Shown piece by piece: positions 59,981 to 64,000 of a stretch of 64,000 nucleotides of DNA. The notes beneath the pieces were generated by a model, which worked only from the letters and a program-made list of their open reading frames with translations, was not told the DNA's origin and ran no database searches. Origin of the DNA: Lathyrus oleraceus (Eukaryota; Streptophyta; Magnoliopsida; Fabales; Fabaceae); contig NC_066584.1 in assembly GCF_024323335.1 (NCBI RefSeq), forward strand, positions 234,004,994 through 234,068,993. The letters run 5' to 3'. Numbering within the stretch: position 1 is the stretch's first letter; each line of letters begins with the position of its first letter. The position numbers and the translations under genes are program-made.

Positions 59981-60384
59981 ACTTCTCTGTTGATTGAGTC
60001 TGGTTGCGTAGCGGTGCGGACGTTGATCAGCAATCTTGCCTGAACACAGGAAGCAGAGTGAGAAGTCGCGAACAAGAACACCTATTATGAAAAATGATAT
60101 GTGTATGATGCTAATGATGCGTATGATGCACATGATATGTTCATTTCTCAGGCATTCAAGAGCCTGACTCATCTTCAAGAAATGGCAACCTGTAATGCAC
60201 AACAAGGAAGCAACATACACAAAATAATGAGCACAAGGGTAGAACACCAACAACCTCATCTATAGATATGAGCAACCGAATCATACAACAATAGTCAACA
60301 AAGATCCAAAGGATAAGAGTACAACAACGAATCCCATCCAACAAGCCTGGAGGTGATTCTCAACATAAACAACAGAGGTACAAG
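59981..60384 (-). other. Ogre-2 ORF1-gag spacer, possible intron end
   Basis: Non-coding from 60384 to 60040. A pyrimidine-rich tract and CTGTGTTCAG (AG at 60041-60040) precede a gag-frame segment (60039-59981) conserved with Ogre-1 (HRYATRLN versus HRYNTRVN). The phase of the putative acceptor, two bases before the first full codon, is the same in both elements. Confidence 0.5.
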
Positions 60385-61954
60385 CTAAGACAAATGACTT
60401 CCAGGAATGAGAGTCTTCAGGTACTGACACTGGTCTATCAACAGGTCACACTCTGAACATTCTGGCAAGGGAGTGAGCTTCTCCTTCAACTGTCTTCTGA
60501 GCTCTACAACTTCTCCTCCAAGTTGGCTCTATGATGCATGTCTCAAGTCTACTTCCTTCTTCAATTGGATGTCTTTGTCTCTAAGTTGCTTCTCCAGGTC
60601 TCTTATCTTCTTCTGATAGCTGGCTTCAGCTCTCTGCAACCTTAAGCACTCCCGGTGTTCTGCATTCAACAAGGTCTCCATCTCCTCATAGGACCTCTTC
60701 TTGCTCTTCAAGCTAGCAACATCTTCACCCTGCAAGTCTCTGAGTTGATGAGCCAAGTTCAACTTGTCAACTTTAGCTTTGTAGAGCTCCATCTGAGTAA
60801 GGATCAAAGGCGGTTGCTCTTGCAAAGGCTTCATCCTATCATAGGGCAACAACACAGTTTCCACTCTCTTCTTGACCCACTCAATGTAGTCAGGCATAGC
60901 AATGGCAAACTTCTTCCCTAGGACAGCTCCATCTTTGACACCAATGGTTTTCCAAGCTCTTCCTACTTGCTCCAATCTAACAGGGTCACTCCGCTTCTCA
61001 AAATACACACTTTCAGCTATCTCAGCATCAAGCGGTCTTCCATTCATCACAAACCCCAACTGGCAAAGAGAAAGAACTGGGTTGTAATTGATGCAACCCT
61101 TAGTCCCTATAAGTGGCACATTACGAAACTCTCCACAACTCATGATGACATTACGCACATCCATCCGATAAGACTGCCACCTGATACCATAAGATGTAAG
61201 AGACATAACCCTCTGAGTCCACTTATGAGTGCTCTGGGTATCCACAAAAGGTCCACTGACTGGCAGGAGAGACATGAACCATCTGAGCAATAATGGGAGA
61301 CAACATCTGATAGCTCCACCCTTACCATGCCTACTGTGGATAGCATAATAAGTGTCAGCTAACAGAGTAGGAACCGGGTTTCCTCCAAGAAAGATAATGA
61401 CAGCAGCATAGTCCACAATGTTGGGCATACTCGGGAACAAGACAATCCCATAAACCATAACAGAGAGACAACACAGCATGAAAAGATTCCCAATTTCCCT
61501 TCTTAGCTTCTTCTTTAGCCATCCTCAACAGGAACTTCAATGGCAAACCCACAACATCCCCACTGGACTTCCAATTATCACAGACTTCTTTGACACCCAA
61601 ATGAAGAGCTCTGGCAACAACCCTGAAATCAACCTCCTTAGGCACGTCCAAGAAAGGAACCTGATACTGGATAGGAACACTCAATAGAATGGAGTACTCT
61701 TCAAGAGTAGGAGCTAGCTGATAATCCTGGAAAGTGAAACAACGAAGCTCTGGGTCGTAGAACTGTAGAAGGGTCTGCAACGGCACTGGATCTACTACCA
61801 TCTTCAACAGTGTCAACAAGTCCCCATACTGATCAACAAACCCCTTCTGATTACTGACGGTCACAAGGTTGCTTAACTCTATCAAAGACGTCAAAGGCTC
61901 ACGGTGAAAGCTGTAGGAGCAAGTCTTCCGCTTCAACTCTGGGACAGTTGCCAT
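60385..61954 (-). pseudogene. Ogre-2 ORF1, protein of unknown function (one frameshift, one stop)
   Basis: From ATG 61954 to TAG 60385-60387 the intact form would have about 520 residues. The first ~165 codons are in one frame (FTFQDYQLAPTLEEYSILL); a slip in the CTCTCT run near 61465 moves the rest to the next frame. GNPVPTLLADTYYAIH, GTKGCINYNPVLSLCQLGF and WVKKRVE match Ogre-1 ORF1. TAG at 60529-60531 interrupts a long C-terminal coiled coil (RLQRAEASYQKKIRDLEKQL) that continues beyond the stop (VVELRRQLKEKL, then two Cys pairs CSEC...C). DUF7745/plant-mobile-domain-like from memory; the function in Ogre is not known. Confidence 0.85.
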
Positions 61955-62739
61955 CTCTATCAATGAACAGACCCTTGAATGAACCTGAGAAATGATATGC
62001 ATGCAGAGATTAGCTTTTTTCTTTATTTTCTTTTTTTAATTTTTTTTTATTGCATATTTTTTTGAAAATAAGTATGCTATGATGCAAATGATGCAGACAA
62101 GACTGGCTGGTTGTGCGTCTCGGAGCACAGGATCAAGGCTTCGGCTTGAACTTGGAACCACAAAATCATCTGAGACCCAAAGTCATCTGAGACCCAAAGT
62201 CATCTGAGACCCAATATCTGAATCAAAAGTCACCAACAGGATCACCAGTCACCAACAAGTCACCAACCGGTCACCAACTGTACCTGTTATAATGATCATC
62301 CCTCCCCACTCACGGGTGTCATCTAGGCCAGGGTAGGGTCGAGAGAAACGCAGCATAAATAACCCTTTCATAGAATATCATCATATACACACCCGAAGTA
62401 TGTAACGATAATACCCCATCAGAGTCTGAACTGCTCATGATATCAATGTTCCGCTAAGTGGCGCAATACCACCCGCTTCCCATGAATCACTCTATTCCTA
62501 GGTGTCCTAGATTTCACTCATAGCCTGGGTATTGGGCCTTTTACCTCATGTAACTCCCACCCCAACAGAGAGACAACACAACACAGCCAGATGAATATGA
62601 TGAATGCAAACATAAATGCAAACAATAAGTAAGTGAATGCAATAAATGAAACAGCAAAAGCAACCAAACCCTAACCTAGAGAACACTAGGAGAGACTCGC
62701 TTAGGGAAGATGGACCAGCAAGAGGTCAACTTCTCAATA
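61955..62739 (-). other. Ogre-2 5' untranslated leader
   Basis: About 785 bp between PBS and ORF1. The PBS-proximal part (62739-62167) is duplicated at 44071-43508 beyond the 3' LTR. CATCTGAGACCCAAAGT is repeated about three times at 62169-62215. A T/A-rich tract lies at 62010-62060. TTTCTCAG about 30 bases before ORF1 is acceptor-like. Confidence 0.75.
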
Positions 62740-62757
62740 TCCCCAGCAGAGTCGCCA
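62740..62757 (-). promoter_or_regulatory. Ogre-2 primer binding site (tRNA-Arg type)
   Basis: Minus-strand TGGCGACTCTGCTGGGGA, two bases (GC) after the LTR end at 62760. Complementary to a tRNA 3' end ...TCCCCAGCAGAGTCGCCA; tRNA-Arg by family knowledge. Confidence 0.88.
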
Positions 62758-62759
62758 GC

Positions 62760-64000
62760 TGTCGCATTACGCGAAAAACCGGTGGGAAAACGAAACAACA
62801 GATCCGCCACCGTGCGTTATTTATCCCAAAAGAGGGAAAGGAAACGCTCGAAGTAAACCTGGAAAAGACATGGTCTCGCGACCAGAGAGAGATGGGATCG
62901 GGAATCGGTTATGCGAAGGGAAGGTATTAGCACCCCTACGCATCCGTCGCACTCGACGAGATCCACGCTCAAAAGGAAGGATAAAGGTTGCTAAACACTG
63001 ATCAAAAACTGCACACACAAGGCTGGAAGGAAACACAGGAAAGACAAAAGAAACTAACTCGGCAGGATATCGCATCTTGGGCCTACATAGTCTGTCAGGC
63101 ACAGACATCAGAGTCGACGTAGTTCGGGACAAGGGGAAACGTGCTCGCTAGGATGTCGCATCCTATGCATACGTATCTTCTTTGACCGAAGAAGAATCAG
63201 AGCACTCGTAGCTCGGCTAACGCACGCCAAACAAAACAAACACTGGAAACCGACTGCCAATCGCTGGACTTACATCAGACTCCACACAAAGCAGGCAAAC
63301 ATGGAAACCGAATGCCAATCGCTGGACTTACATCAGACTCCGAACCAACCAACACACACTGGAAACCAAATGCCAATCGCTGGACTTACATCAGACTCCA
63401 AGCACACAACAAACACACACACACACAGGAAACAAAGCAAGAGGTTGCCCGGAGAGATCAGCTCATCTCCTGCCTACGTACCTCATATGGTATGACGATC
63501 AGGGCAACGTAGTTCCCCTACACAGGGAAAAAGGACTAGCCTAACCAGATACAAAGGGAGACACAAACTACTAGGGAGACTACGACTCGAGCCTAGAAGT
63601 TGTCATGCATACGATCCCTAAGTTAAGGTTTCTATCTAACTTGCACAGGGAGCAAGCTATCCTAACAGCACAAACAATCAAAGCACAAAAGCAAGCACAC
63701 ACACTATATACAAACAGAGGGGCTCACACAAGGCTAGGCTTTAGTCAAGGGGTCATGTCAACCTCGACAGACAAGCCACTGTAACAGGGTGGTGTTAGCT
63801 TTTAACCCTAACATTGAGAGTTAGGGTGAAGCAGATGAAATAGGAAGTGACGATGAGACCCCACAGCTCTTATCCCTGGCCTGGGAGAGCTTCAGACAAA
63901 TGAAAGTGTGGGAGTCCAGAATGTGGGACTCTACTCCACATGACTGACACAACTGGATCTTGGGTTATTATCCACAATGCATCAACACAATGGTGTGTGA
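62760..64000 (-). repeat. Ogre-2 5' LTR, 3' end only (runs off the window)
   Basis: Ends TGCGACA at 62760 in minus sense and matches 44092-45360 of the 3' LTR almost base for base, including the 58-bp array (63243-63401) and hairpin modules. About 1.24 kb of an expected ~4.8 kb is inside the window. The U3 region and promoter lie to the right. Confidence 0.93.
63243..63401 (-). repeat. 58-bp tandem repeat (3 copies) in the Ogre-2 5' LTR
   Basis: GGAAACC at 63245, 63303 and 63361 with TGCCAATCGCTGGACTTACATC after each. Same array as 44575-44733 in the 3' LTR. Confidence 0.9.

Larger units (their letters stand above)
44092..64000 (-). mobile_element. Ogre-2: giant Ty3/gypsy (Tat/Ogre) retrotransposon, minus strand, 5' LTR cut by the window edge
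   Basis: In minus sense: 5' LTR (64000 to 62760, partial), PBS, leader, ORF1, gag-pro, intron, RT/RNase H/RNase H/integrase, hairpin cluster, repeat-rich 3' UTR, PPT, 3' LTR (48863-44092). The visible parts of the two LTRs are about 97-98% alike by eye, and pol is an uninterrupted 1150-codon frame, so this is much younger than Ogre-1. ORF1 (one frameshift, one stop) and gag-pro (four stops) are damaged, so this copy would need help in trans. Confidence 0.93.

Noticed and set aside
62740..62757. tRNA gene fragment
   Set aside because: Only the 18 bases complementary to a tRNA 3' end are present; they are a primer site, with no tRNA body around it.

Overview
The window is repeat-derived plant nuclear DNA from a large genome. 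I find no host gene, tRNA or rRNA gene; almost every base can be assigned to nested LTR retrotransposons. Two giant Ty3/gypsy elements of the Tat/Ogre lineage (an extra ORF1 before gag, ~4.7 kb LTRs, a tRNA-Arg-type primer site, an intron before the reverse transcriptase, a tandem-repeat-rich 3' UTR) suggest a legume, most likely tribe Fabeae (pea, vetch, lentil or faba bean relatives). The species is inference.

Layout, left to right. 1-5708: degenerate Ty1/copia element 'copia-1' (+), 5' LTR outside the window, 3' LTR at 4333-5708. 5709-6649 and 33096-about 35100: two halves of an older copia element on the minus strand ('copia-2'), split by 'Ogre-1'. 6650-33095: Ogre-1 (+), with a 5' LTR (6650-16183) carrying a 4.9 kb solo LTR of a related family (8239-13123, TSD CCCTC), then PBS, leader, ORF1, gag, protease, intron, RT/RNase H/integrase, 3' UTR, PPT and 3' LTR (28377-33095). 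It is decayed by frameshifts and stops. 35100-37354: AT-rich DNA with a copia LTR fragment and a ~388 bp degenerate tandem repeat. 37355-40837: 3' end of a SIRE/Maximus-like copia element (-), 'copia-3'. 40838-43507: 5' part of an Ogre LTR (+). 43508-64000: 'Ogre-2' (-), whose 5' LTR runs off the right edge. Ogre-2 has an intact 1150-codon RT-RNase H-RNase H-integrase frame, but ORF1 and gag-pro carry five in-frame stops and one frameshift.

How the parts work together (family knowledge): the LTR promoter makes one RNA; ORF1 is of unknown function; gag-pro gives the capsid and protease; splicing of a short intron joins pro to pol; a tRNA primes cDNA at the PBS and the PPT primes the second strand. 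In both elements the protease frame ends in a stop codon that overlaps a 5' splice site. In Ogre-2 the predicted splice is exactly in frame with pol.

Most interesting observations: (1) both Ogre 3' UTRs are filled with short sequences resembling the 3' end of the primer tRNA, that is, complementary to the element's own PBS; (2) a cluster of hairpins directly after the integrase stop, with GNRA-type loops and compensating stem changes; (3) a conserved splice-acceptor-like boundary and reading phase upstream of gag, suggesting a second intron; (4) a conserved hairpin module near the LTR 3' end; (5) a second PBS and ~560 bp of leader beyond the 3' LTR of Ogre-2, abutting an inverted LTR. All were found by eye; no alignment or folding program was run.
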